The notes: generated by a model from the letters alone, not told the origin. Counted from the first letter of the stretch, positions 1-9,070 are shown. The stretch is DNA of 64,000 bases from JAFIFT01 sp020051095 (GCF_964199965.1 NZ_CAXMZT010000010.1:86991-150990); one strand, 5' to 3'. Numbers and translations are program-made.

Positions 1-1
1 C

Positions 2-307
2 ATGATTGCTTGTCAATTAAAAGTCGTCACTTATTCAGCGATGGCAAGTAACCTTGAAAATGAATTTAATCGCATCATAGAAAAACTCGCTAAGGAAGCA
101 TTAGAAGGCCCAACCAAGGTAGTAAAGGCAAGTTCACTGACAACTGACGTTGGAAGTTATCAATTTAATGCCTTAGCCAATTTATCAAAACCATCCGATT
201 TGGGCATTTTTAAGGCGAATAAAGATATTAGTGTATTAAAACCACTTAGCAATAACGATGACGCTTGTCCTTTATTTGATCCTGATTTTGAAATGCCACT
301 CGAATAG
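2..307 (+). CDS. Hypothetical protein, probably C-terminal part of a gene cut by the window edge
   Basis: The reading frame is open from the first bases of the window and ends in TAA-free TAG at 305-307. An ATG lies at position 2, but no ribosome binding site can be seen because the upstream DNA is missing, so this may be the tail of a longer gene. The 101 visible residues show no family motif. The end is acidic (DDACPLFDPDFEMPLE), and acidic residues near the C-terminus are common in Dot/Icm substrates, which is only a weak hint. The downstream gene is convergent and 23 bp away. Function unknown. Confidence 0.5.
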   Translation: MIACQLKVVTYSAMASNLENEFNRIIEKLAKEALEGPTKVVKASSLTTDVGSYQFNALANLSKPSDLGIFKANKDISVLKPLSNNDDACPLFDPDFEMPLE

Positions 308-330
308 TAAAATAAATGTGTTAGCTTTTT

Positions 331-1644
331 CTAACCGTTCTTGTTTAAAGTAGCGTTTTCCTTATTGTCAAGCTCATGAAAAGCATCGTGTTTATACATT
401 TTGGATGAGGACTTGAAGAATAAATTGTTCTGATAATTACAACTGTCAACGCCAACCAATCTCTCCGATCGCTCGCCATTGGTACAACAATCATCTAACC
501 AGCTATTAACTGCTTGCTGACAAATTATAAAATAGTTATCTAATTCATCCACTACGCTAACTTGTAAAAATGGATTTTCTTTCCCAGACATCGTTTGAGT
601 TTGCACGAATTTATATAAGACACCACTGCCCGTTAATGTCAATAATTCCTCTGCTAATGAAAAAAGGTGTTCTATTGATTGATCATGGTTTGTCTGAGCG
701 TTTAAAAACGGTTGTAATTCGCTTAACACTAATTCCTTAAGATACGATTCATTCGAGTTACATCGTAATAAATCCAACGTATGAATGATATGGAATAATT
801 TTTGGAACAATGGAAGTTTAATATGCTGTCTTGCAAGCGGTTTTTTTAAAAAACCCGAATCCTGAGGTATGTCCTGTTTGAAATCAAAGCATTGAGAAAT
901 AGCATCGACGAGACAGGTATCATAGCCTAACGAAATAGCAATTGTTTTAAAGATTGCTGCGGATCGTGGGCAATATGTCGGATCACCTTTCCATCCACAT
1001 TCATTGGTTCTGCCTGATCGCATTAAAAAGGCCGCCAGTTGAAGACAGGAAATCTCTTCTTCCGATAAACGCTTAAGCTCCGTCACCATTTCCTGGTCCG
1101 CGTCACCGGTTGCGATGAGATAATTGACGATTGCTAGCAAGAGTAATGATAATCTTAATCCTAGTGCACTGCCATGGTTGACATGGAAGGCAACTTTCCC
1201 ATACCGATACACATAATCATCCGGTTTATCCGCATAAGGAACTTCAAGAATATCTTCAGACAATTGTTTAAATAGGGCAGGACAAGCCGACGGTTTCTTC
1301 TTCCAGTAAAAGCGAAATTGATCTAAATCGCGAAAAGTATAAACCAAGTATTTTCCTTCATGCGAATAAGCAAGGTTACTCGGCAATTCGATACGTTTTT
1401 TAAAGCCAAACGTCTCAAAAATATCTGACAATAATCTGGGATTTTGATTTAGATGAGTCAGGCTATATTGATTACCAGACTTTAGTTTGAGTGAAGGAAG
1501 ATTATGATTGGTTAATTGGTCGTTTAAGGCACGTTCTAGTTGCCCTAACTCACCCCGTTTTATAACTCGTCTCTTATCCCCGTATTCAATAGACACAAGT
1601 TCGCTGGTATCAGGATAATCCTGAATCGAAAAATACAAAGTCAC
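331..1644 (-). CDS. SidE-type phosphodiesterase (PDE) domain protein, catalytically degenerate; candidate effector
   Basis: Residues about 145 to 300 follow the layout of the SidE/DupA PDE domain, which removes phosphoribosyl ubiquitin from serines in host proteins. The matching points are a NHG motif at 156-158, a helix LQLAAFLMRSGRTNE at about 201-215 where active enzymes have an HDxxRE-like stretch, and FHIIHTLDLLR at 284-294 matching the distal H..D..D region. The second His expected just after NHG is replaced (NHGSALG), and the His-Asp of the middle motif are lost while Glu215 remains, so activity is doubtful. The start is GTG at 1644, with AAGGA eight bases upstream and a good promoter before it. 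No mono-ADP-ribosyltransferase domain is present, so it is shorter than SidE proteins. The family call is from motif reading only. Confidence 0.5.
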   Translation of the reverse strand: MTLYFSIQDYPDTSELVSIEYGDKRRVIKRGELGQLERALNDQLTNHNLPSLKLKSGNQYSLTHLNQNPRLLSDIFETFGFKKRIELPSNLAYSHEGKYLVYTFRDLDQFRFYWKKKPSACPALFKQLSEDILEVPYADKPDDYVYRYGKVAFHVNHGSALGLRLSLLLLAIVNYLIATGDADQEMVTELKRLSEEEISCLQLAAFLMRSGRTNECGWKGDPTYCPRSAAIFKTIAISLGYDTCLVDAISQCFDFKQDIPQDSGFLKKPLARQHIKLPLFQKLFHIIHTLDLLRCNSNESYLKELVLSELQPFLNAQTNHDQSIEHLFSLAEELLTLTGSGVLYKFVQTQTMSGKENPFLQVSVVDELDNYFIICQQAVNSWLDDCCTNGERSERLVGVDSCNYQNNLFFKSSSKMYKHDAFHELDNKENATLNKNG

Positions 1645-1675
1645 TCAAGACGTCCTTAATTTCAAATCAAAGGCA

Positions 1676-1704
1676 AATTTAATTTATTTAACCCACAGTG
1701 TCAA
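1676..1704 (-). promoter_or_regulatory. Predicted sigma70 promoter of the PDE-like gene
   Basis: On the minus strand TTGACA (1704-1699) is followed after 17 bp by TAAATT (1681-1676). Transcription from here would give a leader of about 25 nt ahead of the GTG start at 1644. Confidence 0.45.
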
Positions 1705-1794
1705 TATTTAATTCACTTTTTGCTGCTCAATACCCTATCCAATGTCCGTTGACTGAGATAAAATTCATCGAAATAATAATAACAAGGTATACCC

Positions 1795-2283
1795 ATGAGC
1801 CCTCTCCTAAGACCAATAGTTGTCCTATTTCTTATCGCATGCGTGACACGCCCGGCACTTTCCTCCCCTACCCCTCTCTCACCCGAGAAGGAAGCGCAGT
1901 TACAACAGATAGTCTTACAAGAAGTTAATCGCTACCGCCAATCGAAAGGAATGAACAAACTGGTATTGAGCGATGTCCTATCCAAAGAAGCAAAGCAGCA
2001 TAGCTTTGATATGGCTAGCAAAAAAATGACTTTCGGACATCAGGATTTTGACAAACGCATCGCCCACATCAAGCGAGAAATTACAAATTTTGGCGGGGGG
2101 GCGGAAAATATTGCCTGGTATAAAATTCCGCCCAATGAAGTTGTTAAAAAATGGTTAACCAGTCGAGGGCATAAACGAAATATTGAAGGCCGGTATAACC
2201 TCACTGGGATTGGCGTTGTTCAAGATGAAAGGGGTTGGATTTATTATACGCAAATCTTTGTCAAAGATAATCAAATAGGGTAG
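1795..2283 (+). CDS. Secreted CAP (SCP/PR-1-like) domain protein
   Basis: The 162-residue product has a signal peptide (hydrophobic stretch LRPIVVLFLIACVTRPALS, residues 4-22) followed by a bacterial CAP domain. Visible family features are the LNxxR-like helix QEVNRYRQSKGMNKLVLS, the H in AKQHSFDMA, GHQDFDKR, GGGAENIAW, and the closing WLTSRGHKRNIEGRYNLTG, which is the classical W..S.gHr.nil motif. A final strand, GWIYYTQIFV, completes the fold. CAP proteins act outside the cytoplasm, and bacterial members are poorly understood. AAGG lies 8 bases before the ATG. It is a single gene; the next gene starts 75 bp downstream and is likely independent. Confidence 0.88.
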   Translation: MSPLLRPIVVLFLIACVTRPALSSPTPLSPEKEAQLQQIVLQEVNRYRQSKGMNKLVLSDVLSKEAKQHSFDMASKKMTFGHQDFDKRIAHIKREITNFGGGAENIAWYKIPPNEVVKKWLTSRGHKRNIEGRYNLTGIGVVQDERGWIYYTQIFVKDNQIG

Positions 2284-2358
2284 CAATGATTCTCGCCCTA
2301 TCGAGCCCTATAAAATTTATCTATACTAAAAAAACACGATTATCATCGGTCATCATTC

Positions 2359-2874
2359 ATGAAGAAAATTCCATGGGCTATTTTTATTCTTTTGATATGC
2401 TTAGACATAAGGAGCTTTGCGATGGGTTTGAAGCTAGGAAGCACTGCGTTTTTTAACAACTCCCCCATTCCTGAACACTATACTTGCAGCGGCATCGACA
2501 AATCCCCGCCCTTAGCTTGGTATGATGCGAATAAAACGACAAAATCCTACGTATTGATAGTTGACGACCCAGATGCGCCTGCAGGTATTTGGGTGCATTG
2601 GGTATTATTTAACATACCCGCTGATATGACGCTATTACCAGAAGGAGCGCCGATACCTAAAGGGGCTGTCAGTGGTAAAAATAGCTGGGGTTCGCCAGGC
2701 TATCGTGGTCCCTGCCCCCCACCCGGAAGAACTCACCGCTATTTCTTTAAAATTTACGCACTGGATACGGTGTTAGATTTAACAGACAGCGCCACCAAAC
2801 AAGACGTTGAAAAGGCTATGAACAATCACATCATCGATCAAGGGGAATATATTGGTCTTTATTCAAGGAAATAA
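2359..2874 (+). CDS. YbhB/YbcL family Raf kinase inhibitor-like protein (PEBP), exported
   Basis: This is a complete 171-residue phosphatidylethanolamine-binding-like protein. Family signatures are LKLGSTAFFNNSPIPEHYTC, the ligand loop DDPDAPAGIWVHWVLFNIP (about residues 69-87) and the second loop GYRGPCPPPGRTHRYFFKIYALD. An N-terminal hydrophobic segment (IPWAIFILLICLDIRSFAMG) indicates a signal peptide, so it is probably periplasmic. The biochemical role of bacterial PEBPs is unsettled. It lies between the CAP gene and the convergent patatin gene. Confidence 0.92.
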   Translation: MKKIPWAIFILLICLDIRSFAMGLKLGSTAFFNNSPIPEHYTCSGIDKSPPLAWYDANKTTKSYVLIVDDPDAPAGIWVHWVLFNIPADMTLLPEGAPIPKGAVSGKNSWGSPGYRGPCPPPGRTHRYFFKIYALDTVLDLTDSATKQDVEKAMNNHIIDQGEYIGLYSRK

Positions 2875-2904
2875 GACTTCATCGTTTCACCCTGAAGCCT
2901 TGTG

Positions 2905-4899
2905 CTATAATGTGTTTCTGCTCAAGTTCTCTTTCTTCGTTTCTAACAAACGGTTTAACGATGAAAAATCATTCGCTTTAAGTGATTTCACGATTGCCTT
3001 AGAGTCCTTTTCATCAAATTCCCATTTCCCAAAATGACTGTCTTCCGAATAAAGTTGTTTTTGTTTGATTAAATGAATGGATTTCTGTAAGTACTTTAAA
3101 TGTTTAAAAAAGGAATCGAAGTTACTTTCTTCATAATGTTTGAGCGCTGACTTAAATATAAACACCAAAAAGTGACCCGCGTTAACCCCTTTGAGCTTAT
3201 CAACCAACAAGTTTACGCACTGATGCGCTTTTTCAACCGTTAATAATGGTATGCGAATGGAATTGAGTATTTCACCAATCCCTGAAATGGGGCACAACTT
3301 CTGCCAGTTTTGCATAAAAATAGGGTAAAGTTTGGTAAAGAGTTGAACCTTGAGGTCCCCTGTCTTTTCCATGACGACAAGCTTATGCTCAGGTGCCTGG
3401 GCGAAAAAGGTCATGGGGTAAGGTATTTCCTTTTTCTCTTCTTTCTCATTGCAATGATTATTCTCCACAAGTGCGTTAAGGGGTTCAAGCGGTAAGTGAT
3501 GTGCATCCGGATTCAGATTCGAAGATAACATCTCATCGCAAAGTTCAATCAGATAGCCTTTATAGCCCTTTCCAAGGAATTGCGATTTAGCGATCGCTTG
3601 CTGTATGTTTGAAATCATCGCAAAATTCTTTTGCTCGAAGCAATACTCTAACAATGCCTCCGGTTTTTGGAATGTTTCATACAACCATTCATTGCGTTGA
3701 AGGGTATTGAGTTCATCAATATAGTATCCATGATTGTCTAAATACTGACGCGCTGCATTTCGACCTGATTCCACAACCATGTTATGGACTTGATCATTGA
3801 GCGTGAGTTTTGAAAGTGCTAAATCTGGGGTCTTAATTAAAATACTCTGATGGGCATGTTTACGAAGCTCTTCTAGGTCTTTCTGCCAATTGTCAGTCGT
3901 TTTAGCATGTCCGGTTACGAAGGAATAAAAAGTACGGCCAAACCAAGACCATTGATGGACTGGCTTTTGACTATATAGCGCATTTTCTTCGCGACCATTG
4001 TCAAACTGCAAACCAATGACCCGATAATCAACGCCTTGAAGGTGCTTTAAAAAGACATCATGCCCGGAATTTTTTGAAAAACAGTGAACCGGAAAGTTAA
4101 TTTCAAGCCCTCCATCTCGGTATATTTTACCCTCGAGGCGTATTTGTTCAAAAGCGACGGGCAAATTCGCTGAAATGATAATCGCATCGGCAATGCCCCT
4201 TTTGGGGGTGGTAGTAGAAGAAAAAAATTCCGCATTTTTGCTACTCAAATTGGTGCCGATGATAATGAGATTTTCGCCAATATCACATTCTGGGCAAATC
4301 TCTTTTATTTTTGCTAATGTTTCAAAGGTGATGCAAGTGGGGCTTTCATAGACATGTTCTTTTAAAAAGGCTTGATGGTCTGCAAAGCGATGTTTGTATT
4401 TTTCATTGGATAGGATTTTCACAACTTTGTCTAAAATGACATAATTGGCGGCTTGATGGAGTGATTTTGCAGAGCTAATCCCTCCTTTATGAAGAATTTG
4501 AGCAATGTTATTAACGCTTATTTCCAAGGGTTTATCGAGTAATTTGTCTTCATCAAACCAAGAGACAATTTCAAATATTTCTTCGCAGCGGTATCCCAAA
4601 TAGGCTAAAGTAGCGACAAGCGCTCCGGCAGAACTTCCAGAAAACTCGGTAAAGCGAAGTCCACGCTTTAGTAATTCCTCGTAAGCCCCGATGTGAGCAG
4701 GCACTCGCGCCCCTCCCCCACTGAAAGCGATTCGATAGGGCAAAAGCGGCTGCTCAGTGACGAATAGACTGAAATTATTGGGATCAAACGTGATTTGAAT
4801 GGTGTCTGTTGTTAACCAAGTTTCCTTGGGTAATAATTTGGTTGGAGTCTTTGAACGAATCTCGTCAGTTTGTTGAGAAGTGTTTTGGTTTGTATTCAT
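2905..4899 (-). CDS. Patatin-like phospholipase, candidate Dot/Icm effector
   Basis: The N-terminal third is a patatin lipid acyl hydrolase domain. It has the oxyanion loop GGGAR at 61-65, the nucleophile elbow GSSAG at 88-92 with Ser90, and the DGG motif with the dyad Asp262 in IYRDGGLEINFP. All catalytic elements are intact. The remaining 400 residues carry no motif I recognise. There is no signal peptide, and the N-terminus is polar. Legionella encode several patatins translocated by Dot/Icm (the VipD and VpdABC group), so host-targeted phospholipase A activity is a reasonable inference, but I cannot assign orthology. AAGGA precedes the ATG. It converges with the PEBP gene. Confidence 0.88.
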   Translation of the reverse strand: MNTNQNTSQQTDEIRSKTPTKLLPKETWLTTDTIQITFDPNNFSLFVTEQPLLPYRIAFSGGGARVPAHIGAYEELLKRGLRFTEFSGSSAGALVATLAYLGYRCEEIFEIVSWFDEDKLLDKPLEISVNNIAQILHKGGISSAKSLHQAANYVILDKVVKILSNEKYKHRFADHQAFLKEHVYESPTCITFETLAKIKEICPECDIGENLIIIGTNLSSKNAEFFSSTTTPKRGIADAIIISANLPVAFEQIRLEGKIYRDGGLEINFPVHCFSKNSGHDVFLKHLQGVDYRVIGLQFDNGREENALYSQKPVHQWSWFGRTFYSFVTGHAKTTDNWQKDLEELRKHAHQSILIKTPDLALSKLTLNDQVHNMVVESGRNAARQYLDNHGYYIDELNTLQRNEWLYETFQKPEALLEYCFEQKNFAMISNIQQAIAKSQFLGKGYKGYLIELCDEMLSSNLNPDAHHLPLEPLNALVENNHCNEKEEKKEIPYPMTFFAQAPEHKLVVMEKTGDLKVQLFTKLYPIFMQNWQKLCPISGIGEILNSIRIPLLTVEKAHQCVNLLVDKLKGVNAGHFLVFIFKSALKHYEESNFDSFFKHLKYLQKSIHLIKQKQLYSEDSHFGKWEFDEKDSKAIVKSLKANDFSSLNRLLETKKENLSRNTL

Positions 4900-5138
4900 A
4901 ACGATAATCCTTTACGTAAAACTACTTCTAAATTCATATAAACATTTCATTCATTAATACGTCCACTGCAAATGAAGTGTTCCAGCGTGTTTCAGCGCAA
5001 ATGGTTTAGTGTGTCATGCCCTCCTTTTTAAACCGTTATTAAGGTAATATCTATCAAATTGAATATATTGAGATCTTATGGAGTAATTATTAACATAAAT
5101 GGTCTTTGGGCGAACGTCAACTTTTACTTTTGAGCGCA

Positions 5139-6263
5139 CTAGCTTCGATAAGGATCAAGTGTCTGTAATTGAGCACTAGTGGCGTATTTGGGTAAGGAAC
5201 AATCAATATGCAGTATATTTTTTTCCTTATTCTTATAGGTCAGAAAAAAATCGAAAGGCGCCTGCTCGGTGTTATTTTTTTGTATCATATCTCGACATGC
5301 TTCCACATCGTTCACAACCCCCTTTTCCACATCATTGATAAAATAATCTTCAGCAAATAGGAATGTCGGCCCAAATATATCCGCCTTAGCATATTTGTTT
5401 GCCGCATCAATGGATGGGAAAAGGCTTATCTGTATTGGCAAATCGTACCGATTTTTGGCAAAGTTCGCTAAATCGATGATGCTTTTTTTCACTAGTAGTG
5501 CTTGCGCACTGGTTTTAAGATCTACTGCGTCTCCTTCGAGACTTGCCGTGAGATTGGCATAGAAGGGATCAATAAATAGGAGGTTAATGTTCGTCAATTT
5601 TTTATGATGTTTATCCAAAAAATACTTCAACAAATCTAATCTTAATGCATCGCGACCAAACTGGCCGGATGCAAAGCCAACATAAGTCAAGGGGCCCGTT
5701 GGGGGCATTTTTTTTGCAAAGGCATCTATCGTATCAAAAAGACGTTCAATGTATTGGTTTTCTTGACTGAAAGTCAACGACATTAAGCTGCAAAACGGAT
5801 CTCGGCAATAAGATAAATAGCGCAAAGGCCTATCCTCTGCGTCATCCTTTAGCACATGAGCAGCAAATAGACTAGCTGGATGAATTCCAGATTTGCTAGG
5901 GAGTTTTGTCCATGATTGAAGATAGTCCTTACTTGCTGCTGTCGAAAAAAGCGACTGCGTCCGATAGTTTGGATAATTGGGATGTTTAATTCGCTCACCT
6001 TCATCATAATAACGGAAAAGCATAAAAGCCTGTTCGAGTACTTTCTTAACTTTTTCATAGAATGCATCATGGATGGCAGTGTCAGGGAGCTCCTGAATGA
6101 GTTTCATTAATGCTAAATAAAAGGTGGATTCTTCATCTTGAAGACTAAAACGCTTTAGCCTTTGCACTGCCTGTTGTAGCTGTTGTTTGGATAATAGTTG
6201 GCGTGTGAAAGGGATATCGAGTGCTTGTTTATCACTGTATAGCGTTATCGTGTCAACCATCAT
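5139..6263 (-). CDS. Hypothetical protein with Rossmann-like segment; PmrA-type promoter; candidate effector
   Basis: The 374-residue protein is not recognised by family. Residues about 180-225 (GPLTYVGFASGQFGRDALRL, then a strand INLLFIDPFY) look like the first two strands of a Rossmann-type nucleotide or SAM-binding fold, with the acidic residue at the end of strand two. This suggests, but does not prove, a methyltransferase-like domain. There is no signal peptide or membrane segment. GAGGTGAC lies before tandem ATG codons at 6263 and 6260. A paired TTAA site plus -10 box sits about 90 bp upstream, as in two other effector-type genes here, which supports effector status. Confidence 0.55.
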   Translation of the reverse strand: MMVDTITLYSDKQALDIPFTRQLLSKQQLQQAVQRLKRFSLQDEESTFYLALMKLIQELPDTAIHDAFYEKVKKVLEQAFMLFRYYDEGERIKHPNYPNYRTQSLFSTAASKDYLQSWTKLPSKSGIHPASLFAAHVLKDDAEDRPLRYLSYCRDPFCSLMSLTFSQENQYIERLFDTIDAFAKKMPPTGPLTYVGFASGQFGRDALRLDLLKYFLDKHHKKLTNINLLFIDPFYANLTASLEGDAVDLKTSAQALLVKKSIIDLANFAKNRYDLPIQISLFPSIDAANKYAKADIFGPTFLFAEDYFINDVEKGVVNDVEACRDMIQKNNTEQAPFDFFLTYKNKEKNILHIDCSLPKYATSAQLQTLDPYRS

Positions 6264-6351
6264 GTCACCTCAACCATGCAATCCTGCTCGCCTTTTAATA
6301 CCGTTAGCATCCTGACAATTGTCGTGAAATTGGAATAAAAAAAACCAATTT

Positions 6352-6384
6352 ATTATTACAGTACATGATTAAGGCAACCTTAAT
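6352..6384 (-). promoter_or_regulatory. PmrA-like box and -10 element upstream of the 374-residue protein
   Basis: On the minus strand, half-sites ATTAAGGTT and CTTAATCAT are separated by GC, giving TTAA-to-TTAA spacing of 11 bp. A TAATAAT box (plus 6352-6358) begins 15 bp after the second half-site starts. Known Legionella PmrA boxes have the form cTTAATatT-N2-cTTAATatT overlapping the -35 region. Confidence 0.5.
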
Positions 6385-6408
6385 CAACCATTACCGATCG
6401 AAAATCCC

Positions 6409-6576
6409 CTTTGTACCGGACAAAACTCATATCTAATACGTGCCCGAGCCCGCGCCCATGCCCGGTTTTTAATGAGCACAGTTCACTATTTTTCGGTGGG
6501 CTGCTTCAAGATCAAAGTTTATCTTTTAATTCTTTAAAACCGGGCACGGGCTCGGGCACGCTCACGGGCTCGTATT
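6409..6576. repeat. Palindromic element with 6-bp-phased arms (copy 1), inside the 408-bp gap 6264-6671
   Basis: The left arm (6438-6469) reads in 6-bp steps as CGTGCC CGAGCC CGCGCC and so on, ending GGTTTT. The right arm (6533-6574) is its inverted counterpart with the same steps. The centre holds TTTTTAATGAGCA, which recurs in the 42.6 kb copy. The left outer flank (6409-6440) contains CTTTGTACCGGAC and GACAAAACTCATATCTAATA, both found again near 60.6 kb. It looks like a non-autonomous, MITE-like element. I see no coding sequence in this gap. Confidence 0.75.
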
Positions 6577-6671
6577 CGTTCTTTGTTTTTGCCTACTACA
6601 AAGGAAAATCCATCAAAAACGACCATTTTGTACTATAAATTAATATATAGATCATTTAACCTGGAGTTTGT

Positions 6672-7748
6672 ATGACTAAGGGGCGATTTGCATTCAAATT
6701 ATATAAAGATATGACCAAAAGTAAGTTTCCACCGATGCAAGGCTTATTTACACACTTAACTGCTCCCCCTCCTACAGCACATTTTCGAATGGGGGCCTTA
6801 AATAGCTTTGCAAAACGTGGTCTATTTGCCGCTCTAGTAGGCTGCACTGGACTATATATGTGGGATCAATTTCAACAACACAAATCAAGACAGATACTTG
6901 ACTCTGCTACAATTCCCGGCAAAGTAACATTCAGCCATACAACAGCTGTGGAGAGTAAAGATTTAAATATTTCCGACTATAACGAGGGTACACCGTTGTC
7001 TAGTATCTATGGAAAAGGAGCGCAGGTTTATGTTGGCGGTGGCAGAAAAGAGGGGTTTCGGGGAATAGTACCACTACCAAAAGCACTGCAACCCTCGGAT
7101 GATGTCCGCACGACACCACTGAGCAATGAAAGTGTTGCTCATGTTGGTATCACCGTTGCCCCGGTTGATAAAGGTCAAAAACCCATTATCGTTGGCCGGC
7201 AAAGCCCTTTGGGTCCAATGCCAACCTTGTATGCAGCAATCCAGGCAGCTTGGAATCAATATACAAACCCTGTTCCAGGAGAAACAGTGCAGTCGGCATG
7301 GAATAAAGCTATGAAAACAACCGTTGCAAACGAAGTGCCCCATATTGCAAAGGGAACCTCCTTTGATACCATGGTCATCGAAGATATGGCTATCCCCGTT
7401 GAATTTGTCGATGATGCATTAAAAAAAGCCGAGCAAAACTTAAATCCAGTGATGAATTTTGCTTTTGATAATTGCATGACAACCAAATCCTATGTGTTAT
7501 TACAATTAGCAAAACGGGTTGATCAATGGGCTGAATCCGGTGAAAAAGGGGCTCCTTCGAGAGAACAAGCAAATTCATTTATGAAAGGAGTCCAGGAAAT
7601 TATTAAAGCAGATGTGCACACAAGAGGCTATGGTGTATTGAACAACCCTGTGATTACTCGTGAATTGGAAGATTTTTCTGGTATAACCGCCAGAAGGAGT
7701 CAAGATATGCGCCAGGAAGAGGAAAATAAGCCGTCACCTGACCTTTAA
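6672..7748 (+). CDS. Membrane-anchored protein with H...NC (LRAT/NlpC-like) motif; paralogue of the 8.2 kb gene
   Basis: The 358-residue product has one likely membrane segment at about 49-65 (RGLFAALVGCTGLYMW). In the second half AHVGITVAP (His157) followed by a GRQSPLG stretch and later FDNCMTTKSYVLLQL (Asn267-Cys268) gives the order His in a strand, then NC at the start of a helix. That order is typical of circularly permuted papain-like folds such as LRAT and PPPDE. The neighbouring 277-residue protein shares GRQSP(L/F)G, the NC helix and a C-terminal helical region, so the two are paralogues. GGAG precedes the ATG. Enzyme class and substrate are unknown; acyltransferase, peptidase or amidase are all possible. 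Confidence 0.6.
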   Translation: MTKGRFAFKLYKDMTKSKFPPMQGLFTHLTAPPPTAHFRMGALNSFAKRGLFAALVGCTGLYMWDQFQQHKSRQILDSATIPGKVTFSHTTAVESKDLNISDYNEGTPLSSIYGKGAQVYVGGGRKEGFRGIVPLPKALQPSDDVRTTPLSNESVAHVGITVAPVDKGQKPIIVGRQSPLGPMPTLYAAIQAAWNQYTNPVPGETVQSAWNKAMKTTVANEVPHIAKGTSFDTMVIEDMAIPVEFVDDALKKAEQNLNPVMNFAFDNCMTTKSYVLLQLAKRVDQWAESGEKGAPSREQANSFMKGVQEIIKADVHTRGYGVLNNPVITRELEDFSGITARRSQDMRQEEENKPSPDL

Positions 7749-7953
7749 CAAACTATTAAAAAATCATTGCCTTTACTTGGAACTTTTATCCCTATCCCTT
7801 TCTCCTCATCTAATGAATAATGATGAGTTTGCCGTAATGGTCAAAATTAAATAGTAATCCCAGATTCCGCACCCCAAAATGATAAGTTATTTTTAATTCA
7901 ACCTGACAAAATAAAACCCCGATTCAATCCTGCTCTAGACGTATTCCCGTCTT

Positions 7954-8066
7954 CCTCCGCGAATGCGGAGGATCCATGGACATCGAACCATCAATTAAAT
8001 ACTCTAGTTACTATTAAAATATGGTTCAACATCTCAGTTCCTGGACCCTCCGCATAAAGCGGAGGG
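7954..8066. repeat. Paired GC-rich hairpins in the 463-bp gap 7749-8211
   Basis: Two perfect stem-loops, CCTCCGC-GAAT-GCGGAGG (7954-7971) and CCCTCCGC-ATAAA-GCGGAGGG (8046-8066), flank about 75 bp of AT-rich DNA. The outer sequence TCTAGACGTATTCCCG resembles dispersed proteobacterial repeats of the type ATTCCCGC...GCGGGAATCC. No ORF is credible in the rest of the gap. Confidence 0.55.
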
Positions 8067-8211
8067 CGACGTTCATGGGTTATTTCTATGGTTTCATAAC
8101 CAAAATGATTCCATAAATAAATCCTGCTTTCTAGTGCGTGATAACAGATTAATGATTTTGTTTTACTTAAATCCGTGCTATGATGGTTAAGAATTTACCG
8201 AAAGGAGTACG

Positions 8212-9045
8212 ATGATGGGTAAATCGTTTTTCGAAAACTTAGCTAATCGATTTTCTTTTTTTCATGCATCCACCGCCTCTGACAACCTAAACGCATTCCC
8301 TCCCATGCCAGAGCCCTTGAATACGACTGAAGAAAAAACACCCACGAAACTATCATCCCAATCAGTCCATCAAAAAGTGAGTATTTCCAAGCCGCAAATG
8401 GAACACATCGACTCCATACCTGATACCGATGTTACGTTTCGCATGGGGTTTGCAACTAAACCCGGGCTTCCCATTCCCCATTTTCCCATCAGCCATTCAG
8501 CGGTTTGTTTTCAAAATGAGAAGACCAACAAATACTCGGTTATAGGGCGACAAAGCCCTTTTGGCATTTCATTGAAATATTTTAGCGCAACTACGAAAGT
8601 CGATGACGAAGATAAATACCTACATGAAGGCAGCAAGTTTGACGCCACAATGACAGATGCCCGCTTTACCAAGCAAGAAATAGAACAAATGGTGGAATCA
8701 GCGGATAAACACATCAATAAATCACAGCCTTGCGATATGGTGCGCTCTAATTGTTATTCCAATTCGACTTACATGATGGCAGAAGCCTTAAATATTCTGG
8801 CTAATCGTGATAATCCACCTTCTCAAGCGGCAGTGCAAAGTATTGTTAAATCGATTGACGAAGCCTCCAAACATCATTTTTCACTGGGTGTTAGAAATAA
8901 TGGCGTCGTTCATGATAAGGTGACTGAGGCCTTTGAATCTGTCCGAGATTATTGTGACACCTATCATCAAGGAATAATTGATGGTTATATTGATCGCCGC
9001 TCAGATAGGTATGATGACATGATGCAAGATTTATTTCGTCCGTAA
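8212..9045 (+). CDS. Soluble protein with H...NC (LRAT/NlpC-like) motif; paralogue of the 6.7 kb gene
   Basis: The 277-residue protein contains ISHSAVCF (His95), GRQSPFG (113-119) and RSNCYSNSTYMMAEAL (Asn180-Cys181). It has the same order and neighbouring words as the upstream 358-residue protein, including the C-terminal SLGVRNNGVVHDKVTEAFE versus GYGVLNNPVITRELEDF. It lacks the membrane segment of its paralogue. A strong site, AAAGGAG, lies 4 bases before tandem ATG codons at 8212 and 8215. The gap of 463 bp between the two genes contains repeats, so they probably have separate promoters. Function is unknown; a cysteine-based hydrolase or acyltransferase fold is my inference. Confidence 0.6.
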   Translation: MMGKSFFENLANRFSFFHASTASDNLNAFPPMPEPLNTTEEKTPTKLSSQSVHQKVSISKPQMEHIDSIPDTDVTFRMGFATKPGLPIPHFPISHSAVCFQNEKTNKYSVIGRQSPFGISLKYFSATTKVDDEDKYLHEGSKFDATMTDARFTKQEIEQMVESADKHINKSQPCDMVRSNCYSNSTYMMAEALNILANRDNPPSQAAVQSIVKSIDEASKHHFSLGVRNNGVVHDKVTEAFESVRDYCDTYHQGIIDGYIDRRSDRYDDMMQDLFRP

Positions 9046-9070
9046 AACTCACCCATTCGGAAGGTTGTTG

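Noticed and set aside
1698..1928. 76-codon plus-strand ORF overlapping the CAP gene
   Set aside because: Out of frame with the clear CAP domain gene and without motif.
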